Assembly: GCA_965602805.1 (NCBI GenBank)
Contig: CBFCZK010000004.1
Span: 166,702 to 230,701 of the forward strand
Direction: 5' to 3'
Source of the DNA: Thiomicrorhabdus sp965602805
GTDB taxonomy: Bacteria; Pseudomonadota; Gammaproteobacteria; Thiomicrospirales; Thiomicrospiraceae
DNA length: 64,000 nt
Position 1 is the first letter of the stretch. Each line of letters opens with the position of its first letter. Positions 35,028-43,113 of this stretch are shown piece by piece. The notes below the pieces were generated by a model that was given only the letters and a program-made list of their open reading frames with translations, was not told where the DNA came from and searched no databases. Made by a program: the position numbers and the translations under genes.

Positions 35028-35627
35028 GTGAAAAGTCCGTTAATTGAAGAGTTGATCGCCGCGTTTCGAGTGCTGCCAGGCGTTGGCCCGAAGTCGGCTC
35101 AGCGCATGGTTTACCATCTGTTGGAGCGCAACAAAAAAGGCGGGCAGCAGTTGGCGACGGTTTTACATAGGGCTATAGACGAAATCGGTAATTGTATTTT
35201 ATGCAGAACGCTTACAGAGCAAGAAACTTGCAGTATTTGCGCCTCAAATAGTCGTTCAGCCGCAGAGTTATGTATTGTGGAAAGCCCATCCGATATTTCG
35301 GTGATTGAACAGTCAGGTATTTTTAATGGTAAGTATTTTGTTTTGATGGGGCATTTGTCACCCATTGACGGAATTGGCCCTGAGCAACTGGGCTTGGATT
35401 TACTGGAAAAACGTTTGGCAGAAGAATCGATTGAAGAGTTGATTTTAGCCACTAACCCTACTGTTGAGGGCGAGGCGACAGCGCACTATATTCAACAGAT
35501 GGCACGTGTCCATAATATTAAGGTGTCACGTTTAGCGCAAGGGATTCCAATGGGTGGTGAGCTGGAGTATTTAGACAGTGGTACCCTGTCACAGGCCTTT
35601 TTAGCTCGTAATTTGATGGAATCTTAA
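35028..35627 (+). CDS. recR: Recombination mediator RecR
   Basis: A 199-residue protein, GTG start. Seen: helix-hairpin-helix FRVLPGVGPKSAQRMVYHLL, zinc finger CILCRTLTEQETCSICA, and the Toprim domain with VVESPSDISVIEQSG-type motif and TNPTVEGEATAHYI. RecR with RecO loads RecA at single-stranded gaps. Third gene of the dnaX-ybaB-recR operon. A palindrome copy and a bidirectional terminator follow. Confidence 0.95.
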   Translation: MKSPLIEELIAAFRVLPGVGPKSAQRMVYHLLERNKKGGQQLATVLHRAIDEIGNCILCRTLTEQETCSICASNSRSAAELCIVESPSDISVIEQSGIFNGKYFVLMGHLSPIDGIGPEQLGLDLLEKRLAEESIEELILATNPTVEGEATAHYIQQMARVHNIKVSRLAQGIPMGGELEYLDSGTLSQAFLARNLMES

Positions 35628-35653
35628 GATAATGTATCTGAATTTTATAGATG

Positions 35654-35665
35654 ACCAGGCCTGGT
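35654..35665. repeat. Palindrome ACCAGGCCTGGT
   Basis: Exact copy, intergenic, between recR and the bidirectional terminator; context TGACCAGGCCTGGTTGG. Confidence 0.95.
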
Positions 35666-35722
35666 TGGAATGAAGTTTAAAGATATTTATAAAACGTTCA
35701 AGGATCTATTAGAGACACCCAT

Positions 35723-35750
35723 AAAAAACCCCGCAATTGCGGGGTTTTTT
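35723..35750. terminator. Bidirectional terminator, recR / argF
   Basis: A perfect 28-bp palindrome with no loop: AAAAAACCCCGCAA and TTGCGGGGTTTTTT. T-runs on both strands; serves the convergent recR and argF transcripts. Confidence 0.92.
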
Positions 35751-35775
35751 ATGCAAAGAAGAAAGGTTCTGGCGT

Positions 35776-36684
35776 CTAGATTTTAGACATCAAAAATTCT
35801 AGCAATGCTTTCTGTGCATGCAGCCTATTTTCCGCTTCATCCCAAACGACACTGTCTTTAGCATCAATGACTTCAGCAGCGACTTCTTCGCCACGATGCG
35901 CAGGTAGGCAGTGCATAAATAGGGCGTCTGGATTGGCTTTTTGCATTGTTTGCGCAGTCACTTGATAGTCTGCAAAAGCGATCTCTCGTAATTTCTGTTC
36001 TTCCTCTTGCCCCATGCTCGCCCATACGTCAGTGGTAATTAAGTCTGAGTTTTCAGCAGCATCAAATACGTTACGGACGATTTCAACACGGCCTTTATGT
36101 GCATTGACCAAGTCCATGTTTGGATCATAACCTTCAGGGCAGGCAATGCGTAAGTTAAAGTCGTATTGTGCGGCTGCGTTGATATATGAATGGCACATAT
36201 TGTTACCATCACCAACCCAAGTCACGGTTTTACCTTGAATGCTGCCACGGTGTTCTTGGTAAGTTTGCATGTCTGCAAGTAACTGGCAAGGATGAAACTC
36301 ATCGGTAAGAGCATTGATAACCGGCACGGAAGAGTACTTGGCAAACGTCTCGACAATATCATGCCCAAAGGTACGAATCATAATGCCATCGACCATGCTT
36401 GAGATTACTCGGGCACTATCTTCGATAGGCTCACCGCGCCCAAGCTGGGTATCGTTGGAAGATAAGAATAGCGCATGCCCGCCCAGTTGCGTCATACCTG
36501 TTTCGAATGAGATACGCGTACGCGTTGAAGACTTTTCAAAAATCATCGCCAAGGTTTGATTTTTAAGCGGTTCAAAGATTTCGCCCGCTTTTTGCATCTT
36601 TTTTAACTCTATACCGCGTTGCATGATTTGTTGCAGTTCAGCTGAGGTTATGTCATTTAAGGTTAAAAAGTGTCTAACAGTCAT
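35776..36684 (-). CDS. argF: Ornithine carbamoyltransferase
   Basis: A 302-residue carbamoyltransferase that joins carbamoyl phosphate and ornithine to give citrulline. Seen: MTVRHFLTLNDITSAELQ, carbamoyl-phosphate loop EKSSTRTRISFE, GMTQLGGHALFL, DEFHPCQLLADMQTY, DVWASMGQEEE and ornithine-binding HCLPAHRGEEV. Length fits. It lies 78 bases after argD on the same strand, an arginine-biosynthesis pair. Confidence 0.96.
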   Translation of the reverse strand: MTVRHFLTLNDITSAELQQIMQRGIELKKMQKAGEIFEPLKNQTLAMIFEKSSTRTRISFETGMTQLGGHALFLSSNDTQLGRGEPIEDSARVISSMVDGIMIRTFGHDIVETFAKYSSVPVINALTDEFHPCQLLADMQTYQEHRGSIQGKTVTWVGDGNNMCHSYINAAAQYDFNLRIACPEGYDPNMDLVNAHKGRVEIVRNVFDAAENSDLITTDVWASMGQEEEQKLREIAFADYQVTAQTMQKANPDALFMHCLPAHRGEEVAAEVIDAKDSVVWDEAENRLHAQKALLEFLMSKI

Positions 36685-36762
36685 AGGTTTAGTCTTTTAT
36701 TGGTTTGCATTACGCTTGGAAATACCGAGCGTTACAAGATTAAAGTTAATTTATGAAATCGG

Positions 36763-37941
36763 TTATGGATTCAGAAAATCGATAATCATTTGTGAAAGTT
36801 CAGTGACGAGCTGGTCAGTTTGTTCTTGGTTCATTACAAAGGTCGGTAGTAAACGCACCGTATCGCCACGGGTAACATTGATCAACAGGCCTTTTTCTAA
36901 GGCGATTTGAACCAGTTCCGTACAAGGGCGTTCAAGCTGAATGCCGAGCATGTAGCCTTGGCCACGAATGTCAACAACGCCAGGTTGTTGAGATAATGTT
37001 GATTTAAATTGGTTAAGCAATAACTCACCCTTTTTGGCAATAGCAGGGATGAAGTTATGGGTTTTAAGCACTTCAATCACCGCAAGACCCACCGCACACG
37101 CTAAAGGGTTACCACCAAAAGTCGTACCGTGATTGCCTGGGACTAATACATCCGTCGCTTTATTGTGGGCAATACAAGCGCCAATCGGCATGCCGTTACC
37201 AAGTGCTTTAGCGAGTGTTAACACATCAGGCTTGATGTTTTCATGTTGAAAAGCAAACCATTCACCGGTACGACCCATGCCGGTTTGAATCTCATCAATC
37301 ATCAGTAACCAGTTGTTGGCATCGCAGATTTTTCTAAGCGCTTGTAAGTAACCTTTTTGTGGCACATGTACGCCACCTTCACCTTGAATCGGCTCTACTA
37401 AGATTGCAACAATCTCGGAGTTGTCAGAGAGGGCTTCCACCGCATCGACATTATCAAACGGTACGTGCACGAATCCGCCGACTAAAGGCTGAAAGCCTTC
37501 ATGCACTTTCGAGTTACCTGTGGCAGAAAGCGTGGCCATGGTTCTACCATGAAAGCTGTTTTCCATCACTATGATTGTCGGATTGTCTATGTCTTGTTGA
37601 TGACCGAATTTCTTAGCAATTTTTATCGCGGCTTCATTAGCTTCAGCCCCAGAATTACCAAAAAATACTTGATCCATGCCTGAAAGTTCAATCAGTTGAT
37701 CCGCTAATAGTTGCTGATTCTTAATGTGATACAGGTTCGATGTGTGGATAAGTTGGTGGCTCTGCTTGCAGATGGCTTCAGAAATAAACGGGTGAGCATG
37801 CCCTAAACTGGTCACTGCAATACCACTGATGGCATCTAAATAAGTTTTACCTTCACTATCTTGCAAAGTCGCACCGTCGCCTTTTTCAAAGGTAACTGGC
37901 AATCTGGCATAGGTATTCATAATGTGGTTTGACATGCTCAT
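36763..37941 (-). CDS. argD: Acetylornithine aminotransferase
   Basis: A 392-residue PLP class III aminotransferase. Seen: TFEKGDGATLQDSEGKTYLDA, FFGNSGAEANEAAIK, SFHGRTMATLSATG, EPIQGEGGVHVP, DEIQTGMGRTGEWFAFQH, and PLP-lysine TLAKALGNGMPIGA. ArgD also acts in lysine synthesis as succinyldiaminopimelate aminotransferase in relatives. AGGA is five bases before the first of two close ATGs (37941 and 37935). Transcribed with argF. A large imperfect hairpin sits 50 bases upstream. Confidence 0.94.
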   Translation of the reverse strand: MSMSNHIMNTYARLPVTFEKGDGATLQDSEGKTYLDAISGIAVTSLGHAHPFISEAICKQSHQLIHTSNLYHIKNQQLLADQLIELSGMDQVFFGNSGAEANEAAIKIAKKFGHQQDIDNPTIIVMENSFHGRTMATLSATGNSKVHEGFQPLVGGFVHVPFDNVDAVEALSDNSEIVAILVEPIQGEGGVHVPQKGYLQALRKICDANNWLLMIDEIQTGMGRTGEWFAFQHENIKPDVLTLAKALGNGMPIGACIAHNKATDVLVPGNHGTTFGGNPLACAVGLAVIEVLKTHNFIPAIAKKGELLLNQFKSTLSQQPGVVDIRGQGYMLGIQLERPCTELVQIALEKGLLINVTRGDTVRLLPTFVMNQEQTDQLVTELSQMIIDFLNP

Positions 37942-37992
37942 TTTTTCCTATCACGCCTGTGGCGTAAAAAACTAATACAATCTTTATAAACA

Positions 37993-38085
37993 AAAAAGCA
38001 ACTGATGAGTCGAGCATTTTTAACTTTTCTTAATTGTAAATCAACAAGTAAGACTTAAAAATGCCACTCAGTGCAGTTGCTTTTT
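37993..38085. repeat. Large imperfect inverted repeat between argD and ilvE
   Basis: AAAAAGCAACTG (37993-38004) pairs with CAGTTGCTTTTT (38074-38085), and GCATTTTTAA (38014-38023) with TTAAAAATGC (38055-38064), with a shared TGAGT in between. The arms are about 31 bases and enclose a 31-base loop. T-runs end both strands, so it is terminator-like, yet it lies between divergent genes. It may be a small RNA, an insulator or a relic. The rest of 37942-38333 is AT-rich with no gene and an unclear ilvE promoter. Confidence 0.75.
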
Positions 38086-38333
38086 GAATATAAGAAATCC
38101 AAAGAAGTGATTTTAGCGAAACAGTAGAAAATATCAAGTAATTTTCCCTGTTTAGAGTTAGGGCGTTACTGATTTTGAGGCTGCTTTTTAATTTTTAAGC
38201 GGTTATTTAAGGCTTTATTGAGCTTTAATGGCTTTTAATGAGGTTTAAGGTGATTAAATCTTGGATTAAAGTGGGGTGTTTAGGATAAAATACTTGCCTT
38301 ATAAATATTGAATAGATTTGTGGAGTAGTTTGA

Positions 38334-39260
38334 ATGCAAACGATGGCTGATAGAGATGGCGTAATCTGGTTAGATGGCGAAATGGTTCCTTGGCGCGATG
38401 CGAAAGTACACGTGTTAACCCACACACTACATTACGGAATGGGTGTGTTTGAAGGGGTTCGTGCTTATGAAGCAGAGCAAGGTCCAGCCATTTTTCGTTT
38501 AGATGCGCATACTAAACGCCTGACGAACTCCGCCAAAATCATGAATATGCCGATGCCTTATGATAAAGCGACTTTAGATGCTGCACAGTGTGCGGTGGTT
38601 CGTGAAAACAACCTTAAGTCAGCCTATATTCGCCCTATGGCCTTTTATGGTTCAGAAGGTATGGGGTTACGTGCAGATAACCTAAAGACGCACGTTATGG
38701 TTGCGGCTTGGGAGTGGGGCGCATACATGGGTGAAGAAAACTTAACCCGTGGCATTAAGATTGCGACTTCTTCTTATACGCGTCATCACGTTAATATTAC
38801 GATGACTAAGGCCAAATCTAACGGTTCTTACATGAATTCAATGTTGGCGTTGCAAGAAGCAATTAGCCACGGTTGTGATGAAGCATTGTTATTAGATGTG
38901 GATGGTTACGTTGCTGAAGGTTCAGGTGAAAACTTCTTTATGGTCACGGATGGTGTACTTTATACACCTGAGCTAACCTGTTGTTTGGACGGTATTACGC
39001 GTAAAACGATTATGACGTTGGCGAAAGAGATTGGTCTTGAGGTTGTTGAGAAGAAAATTACGCGTGATGAAGTCTATATCGCTGATGAAGCTTTCTTTAC
39101 TGGAACCGCTGCTGAAGTCACTCCAATTCGCGAATTGGATAATCGCCCGATTGGTATTGGTTCGCGTGGTCCGATTACTGAAAAGCTACAAACGATGTAT
39201 TTTGATATCGTGCACGGTCGTTCGCCAGCGCACATGGATTGGTTGACGACAGTCGCTTAA
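38334..39260 (+). CDS. ilvE: Branched-chain amino acid aminotransferase
   Basis: A 308-residue PLP fold-type IV aminotransferase that makes valine, leucine and isoleucine. Seen: DGVIWLDGEMVPWRDAKVHV, LHYGMGVFEGVRAYE, IRPMAFYGSEGMG, PLP-lysine region TMTKAKSNGSYMNSMLA, DEALLLDVDGYVAEGSGENFF and EAFFTGTAAEVTPI. Length matches IlvE (309). GGAG lies 8 bases before the ATG. The zinc-finger gene follows 32 bases later. Confidence 0.95.
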   Translation: MQTMADRDGVIWLDGEMVPWRDAKVHVLTHTLHYGMGVFEGVRAYEAEQGPAIFRLDAHTKRLTNSAKIMNMPMPYDKATLDAAQCAVVRENNLKSAYIRPMAFYGSEGMGLRADNLKTHVMVAAWEWGAYMGEENLTRGIKIATSSYTRHHVNITMTKAKSNGSYMNSMLALQEAISHGCDEALLLDVDGYVAEGSGENFFMVTDGVLYTPELTCCLDGITRKTIMTLAKEIGLEVVEKKITRDEVYIADEAFFTGTAAEVTPIRELDNRPIGIGSRGPITEKLQTMYFDIVHGRSPAHMDWLTTVA

Positions 39261-39292
39261 TAAATAGGTTTAAAGGAAAGAAGGGAATTGCT

Positions 39293-39499
39293 ATGAGTGA
39301 AAATTCAACGAATTCAAAAACACATTATGAAGTGACCTATGATGATTTACCTTTGCATTGTCCAACGTCTGATATGAGTCAATGGAACTCACATCCAAAG
39401 GTGTTTCTAGCGATTGAAAAAACCGGTAAAGCAAAGTGCCCATATTGTGGTGCGGAATATACTTTAAAAGACTTTGATCCAAGCCATTCAGGGCATTGA
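39293..39499 (+). CDS. Small zf-CHCC zinc-finger protein
   Basis: A 68-residue protein with the CHCC zinc-binding set: Cys in LPLHCPT, His in NSHPKVFLAIE and two Cys in KCPYCGAEYTL. This family (related to the complex I NDUFS6 finger) is widespread; its role in bacteria is not settled. The frame runs upstream into ilvE to 39239, but GAAGGGA before the ATG at 39293 sets the start. Probably cotranscribed with ilvE. Confidence 0.88.
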   Translation: MSENSTNSKTHYEVTYDDLPLHCPTSDMSQWNSHPKVFLAIEKTGKAKCPYCGAEYTLKDFDPSHSGH

Positions 39500-39503
39500 T
39501 TTG

Positions 39504-39527
39504 AAACTTACCAGGCCTGGTAAGTTT
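39504..39527. repeat. Extended 24-bp copy of the ACCAGGCCTGGT palindrome
   Basis: Core at 39510-39521, extended to a perfect 24-bp palindrome with arms AAACTTACCAGG and its complement. It starts five bases after the zinc-finger stop codon. Confidence 0.95.
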
Positions 39528-39579
39528 GGTTTTTAGATGTTCCAAGCTGTAAATATGACAGTACTTGAATTAAGACAAT

Positions 39580-39616
39580 AAAAAAGCCACTTTAACGCGT
39601 TAAAGTGGCTTTTTTT
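39580..39616. terminator. Bidirectional terminator, zinc-finger gene / lpxL
   Basis: A perfect palindrome: AAAAAGCCACTTTAACG (39581-39597) with CGTTAAAGTGGCTTTTT (39598-39614), and T-runs on both strands, between convergent genes. Confidence 0.93.
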
Positions 39617-39661
39617 ATGCGTGTTGAAAAGTGGTTATAAGGTTGTATTAATTAGGCTACT

Positions 39662-40612
39662 TTAATATTCTTTTAAGTTCCAACGATTATGTACCCAAAG
39701 ATACTGGCTTGGATTACGACGTATTTCTGCCTCATACAAATGGTGCAGACGTAACGTGTCGGCCGAATCATCTCCCGATGGAAAGTTTTCTAAAGCCGGT
39801 AAAAACTCAACTTCATAGTGATTGTTCGGCAAACGACGGGTAAAAGTCGGCACGACGGCACAGCTGGTCAGCTTGGCTATTTTTGATGTCGCCGGATTGC
39901 TTTTAGTGGAATGTCCAAAAAAATCCACTTCTACATGGCCTTTGGCGCGATAGCGTTGATCCGGTAAAAAGGTCATGCTTTTGCCCGCGCGTAAAATTTT
40001 TAACATCAGACGAGTGTTGGCATTAGAAACAGGTTCAACTTTTTGACCATCACTAAACTCAATCGAGCGGCCTTTGGCAATTAAGTAATCCATTAAGGGA
40101 TTATCATGTGGGCGATAAACCGCATGGTAATTGGTCAAAAAAGAGACAAACAACCCAGTTACTTCTAAGGTGGTGAAGTGTGGCGCTAGAATAAGTACGC
40201 CTTTGCCTTGTTGTTGGGCTTGTTGAAGATTGTCTTCACCGATAAAAGTAACTACACCTCTTTCAAAAGCATGGGCATGATTTATTTTATGGTCGCCCCA
40301 CCAAACCATCGTCATTTCCATCAAACTAATGCCTAATGATTCAAAATGAGATTTAAGAATTGCTTGTTGTTCCAGTGTGGTTTTATCAGGGAAGCAGAGT
40401 TTAATATTGGCAAGGGCGAGACGTCGGCGTTTAGAAGAGAGCCGATATAGAATGCGACCGAGGAATTTACCAACCGGAAATTTCCAGTCATAAGGGAGGT
40501 GGCTGAGGAGGTTGAGCAGACCTATTCCTAACCAAATCCCCCAGTATTTTGGGTGCATGAACTTAGTTTTTGTGAAGTTAGGTTGTGGAGATTTCGAGAC
40601 AGTTTTAGGCAT
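39662..40612 (-). CDS. lpxL: Lipid A acyltransferase (LpxL/HtrB family)
   Basis: A 316-residue inner-membrane acyltransferase that adds a secondary acyl chain to lipid A. Seen: N-terminal membrane anchor (about 15-40), the HX4(D/E) catalytic motif in APHFTTLEVTG, YRPHDNPLMDYLI, and FLPDQRYRAKGHVEVDFFG. The ATG at 40612 has AGGA 10 bases upstream; the ATG nine bases earlier is too close to it. It overlaps the end of msbA by 8 bases, so the two are coupled. LpxL, LpxM or LpxP identity is not certain. Confidence 0.9.
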   Translation of the reverse strand: MPKTVSKSPQPNFTKTKFMHPKYWGIWLGIGLLNLLSHLPYDWKFPVGKFLGRILYRLSSKRRRLALANIKLCFPDKTTLEQQAILKSHFESLGISLMEMTMVWWGDHKINHAHAFERGVVTFIGEDNLQQAQQQGKGVLILAPHFTTLEVTGLFVSFLTNYHAVYRPHDNPLMDYLIAKGRSIEFSDGQKVEPVSNANTRLMLKILRAGKSMTFLPDQRYRAKGHVEVDFFGHSTKSNPATSKIAKLTSCAVVPTFTRRLPNNHYEVEFLPALENFPSGDDSADTLRLHHLYEAEIRRNPSQYLWVHNRWNLKEY

Positions 40613-42347
40613 CAATATCATGTCCTAATTGATACAGCTTGGCATAGAAGCCTTGTTTCTCGATGAGTGTTTGGTGAGAACCAAGTTCAACCAGTTTGCC
40701 TTGATCTAATACGGCAATTTGATCTGCATTTTCGATGGTGCTTAAACGATGGGCAATGATAATGACGGTTCTATTTTTTCTGAGGTTATCCATGGCCTTT
40801 TGAATCATTTTCTCACTCTGGTTGTCTAGCGCAGAAGTCGCTTCATCAAAGATTAAGATAGGGGCATTTTTCAAGAATGCGCGAGCGATAGCCAATCGTT
40901 GACGTTGGCCGCCAGAAAGTTGATTGCCGTTTTCACCAATGTTCGTGTCGAGTCCTAACGGAAGTTTTTCAATGAATTCCCAAGCATAAGCGGCTTTAGC
41001 GGCGGCAATAATATCTTCAGGGTTCACATTGTCTAGACCATAAGCAATATTAGCGGCTACTGTGTCATCGAACAAAGTGACTTTTTGACTGACCAGTGCA
41101 ATCTGCTCTCTTAAGAAGATTCGGTCTAGATGTTGGATGTTTTCACCGTCTAGGGTGATTTGACCTAATTTCGTATCATAAAATCGAGCAATAAGGTTTA
41201 CCAGGGTGGATTTTCCACTGCCTGATTGACCGACTAAAGCGGTCGTCTGGCCTGCTGGAATGGTAATGTTCAGATCTGTTAGTGCAGGGTCTTGACTTTT
41301 TGGATAACTAAAGTCAACTTTTTCAAAGACTAATTCACCTTTTAAATCCGTTAAGACTTTTTGACCATTATTCGGTTCATCGGGTTGATCAAGCAGTTCA
41401 AAGATACTTTCAGATGCCGCCATGCCTTTCTGGATGACTTCATTGACGCTGGTCAGGCGGCGAATCGGTTCAAACACCAGTGCCATTGCTGTGATATAGG
41501 CGAGTAATTCCCCTGTTGTAAATTGATTGTCGGCAGACATTTGTAGGGCAATATAGACAATGCCTGCTAAAGCAATCGCGGCTAACACTTGTACCAAAGG
41601 CACGTTAAGTGCAGACACCTTAGTCACTTTCATGGTGTTGTTCAGTAGTTCTGTTGCACTGTACTGAAAACGATTTTGCTCATATTGTTCAGCACCATAG
41701 ACTTTTATGTCTTGATGCGCGGTGAGGCTTTCTTCTAGGCGTTGGGTGAGTTGCCCCATATTCGACTGCATGGCTTTACTGGAGTGGCGCATCAGCTTAC
41801 TGGCTTTATCGATAATCCAGGCGACGATCGGTCCAATTAAAAATAAAATAAGGGTTAGCTGCCAAGAGATATAGAGGAGGTAAGAGAGTAGTGCGATGAC
41901 GGTTAGGGTGTCGCGAATCAATGTTACCCAAGCCGTAGAAAGCGCATTGCTCGCTTGCGGTACATCATAGGTAATTTTAGACATGAGTTTTCCAGTGCTA
42001 TAGCTCTGGAAAACATCAAACGGTAAATGCTGCATTTTGCGGTACATGTCTTTACGAATCGCCAGAATGGCTTTTTGCGCAATCCATTGGCTGAATACTT
42101 TACTGAAATACTCGGCAATCCCTTTAACAATAAAGACACCTGCGAGTAGGAGTGGTATCCATACAAAAGAATCAGGATTTTTAGCAATTAAACTTTCATC
42201 GACCAGTTCTTTCAAGACCATTGCCGTTGCCGGTTCCATGGCTGCAATGACAATGATAGAAAAGAGTGTGATGGCAATCATGCCCTTGTAAGGCGTGATA
42301 TAGGTTAATAACCGGCGGTAAAGTGACAGAGTCGCTCGATCAAGCAT
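40605..42347 (-). CDS. msbA: Lipid A export ABC transporter MsbA
   Basis: A 580-residue half-transporter: six-helix membrane domain (about 1-310) and a C-terminal ABC domain with Walker A VGQSGSGKSTLVNL, Q-loop, signature LSGGQRQRLAIARA, Walker B ILIFDEATSALD and the H-loop IIAHRLSTIE. MsbA homodimers flip lipid A-core across the inner membrane. It lies between a PTP-like phosphatase gene (3 bases before its start) and lpxL, supporting the lipid A role. Confidence 0.94.
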   Translation of the reverse strand: MLDRATLSLYRRLLTYITPYKGMIAITLFSIIVIAAMEPATAMVLKELVDESLIAKNPDSFVWIPLLLAGVFIVKGIAEYFSKVFSQWIAQKAILAIRKDMYRKMQHLPFDVFQSYSTGKLMSKITYDVPQASNALSTAWVTLIRDTLTVIALLSYLLYISWQLTLILFLIGPIVAWIIDKASKLMRHSSKAMQSNMGQLTQRLEESLTAHQDIKVYGAEQYEQNRFQYSATELLNNTMKVTKVSALNVPLVQVLAAIALAGIVYIALQMSADNQFTTGELLAYITAMALVFEPIRRLTSVNEVIQKGMAASESIFELLDQPDEPNNGQKVLTDLKGELVFEKVDFSYPKSQDPALTDLNITIPAGQTTALVGQSGSGKSTLVNLIARFYDTKLGQITLDGENIQHLDRIFLREQIALVSQKVTLFDDTVAANIAYGLDNVNPEDIIAAAKAAYAWEFIEKLPLGLDTNIGENGNQLSGGQRQRLAIARAFLKNAPILIFDEATSALDNQSEKMIQKAMDNLRKNRTVIIIAHRLSTIENADQIAVLDQGKLVELGSHQTLIEKQGFYAKLYQLGHDIDA

Positions 42348-42350
42348 TCA

Positions 42351-43013
42351 TTATTCTCTTCTTAGGATTTTGTTAACCACAATATTAGCCCAGCCTGAGC
42401 TGTGGAAGGTTGCGTTCAAAGCCGGCTTATCGTAATGCTCCGTAACCCATTCCAAGAATGAAATGCTAGGATGTGTATTTTGGTACTCGAGGAAGCTATC
42501 AAAGAAATAATCTAACTTTCCAGTTTCCGCCCAGCGGAAGTGGCCGTATTTCATGCTGAGTTGCTTTAGCGATTCTTCAATTGATTTATTCTCAATGAAG
42601 TGCTCGTAAAAAACGCTCATTAATCCTGCTCTATCGGCACCCGATTTACAGTGAATTAAAATAGGATATTCTGCGCTTTCAAGAATGGCTTTTGCTTCAA
42701 GTATTTTTTCCACATCCGGTAGGCTTCTGGAAGACATTGTGTGATTTATTAAGGAGATCCCAAATTTATCACAAGCTTGTTTTTCTAATAGGTACTGTCC
42801 CGTTTCATCGGCACGGCGCATACTGATGATCGTTTTAATGCCCTGCTTCTGAGCGAGCTGTTTAATAAACCTAGGGGATGGGTGGTTGCTACGGTAAGCA
42901 TTTGGAGAAATGGCGTAAAAGTTACGGTACATGACGCGCAAAACTTCATGATCGATAAACCAGGCTTCTAGGTGAGCTTTAAATCTGCCCCATTTGCTTT
43001 GAAGATGTGCCAT
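42351..43013 (-). CDS. Protein tyrosine phosphatase-like enzyme in the msbA operon
   Basis: A 220-residue cysteine phosphatase of the DSP/PTP fold. The active-site loop is HCKSGADRAG (C-x5-R), with ISMRRADETG-type N-terminal motif and INHTMSSRSLPDVEKI before it. The WPD-loop region is not clearly identified. It is the first gene of a minus-strand operon ending 3 bases before msbA. Position suggests a role in lipid A or inner-membrane lipid metabolism, as with PTPMT-type lipid phosphatases; this is inference. It could equally act on phosphoproteins. Confidence 0.8.
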   Translation of the reverse strand: MAHLQSKWGRFKAHLEAWFIDHEVLRVMYRNFYAISPNAYRSNHPSPRFIKQLAQKQGIKTIISMRRADETGQYLLEKQACDKFGISLINHTMSSRSLPDVEKILEAKAILESAEYPILIHCKSGADRAGLMSVFYEHFIENKSIEESLKQLSMKYGHFRWAETGKLDYFFDSFLEYQNTHPSISFLEWVTEHYDKPALNATFHSSGWANIVVNKILRRE

Positions 43014-43113
43014 AAAGTGTCTTTTGATGCCGAGTAAATAGGGGTATTTTACCCTTTTAAAGGTTCTAAATGATAGAATTGCGTTTTCAATTTAATGCAT
43101 GTTTGAGGTGTCT

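Noticed and set aside
38221..38333. ilvE promoter TTGGAT/TAAAAT
   Set aside because: The spacer is about 19 bases and the -10 is weak; not firm enough to list.
43099..43113. ATG at 43099 as the start of the phosphoethanolamine transferase
   Set aside because: No ribosome binding site; GAGG five bases before GTG 43114 is better, though not decisive.
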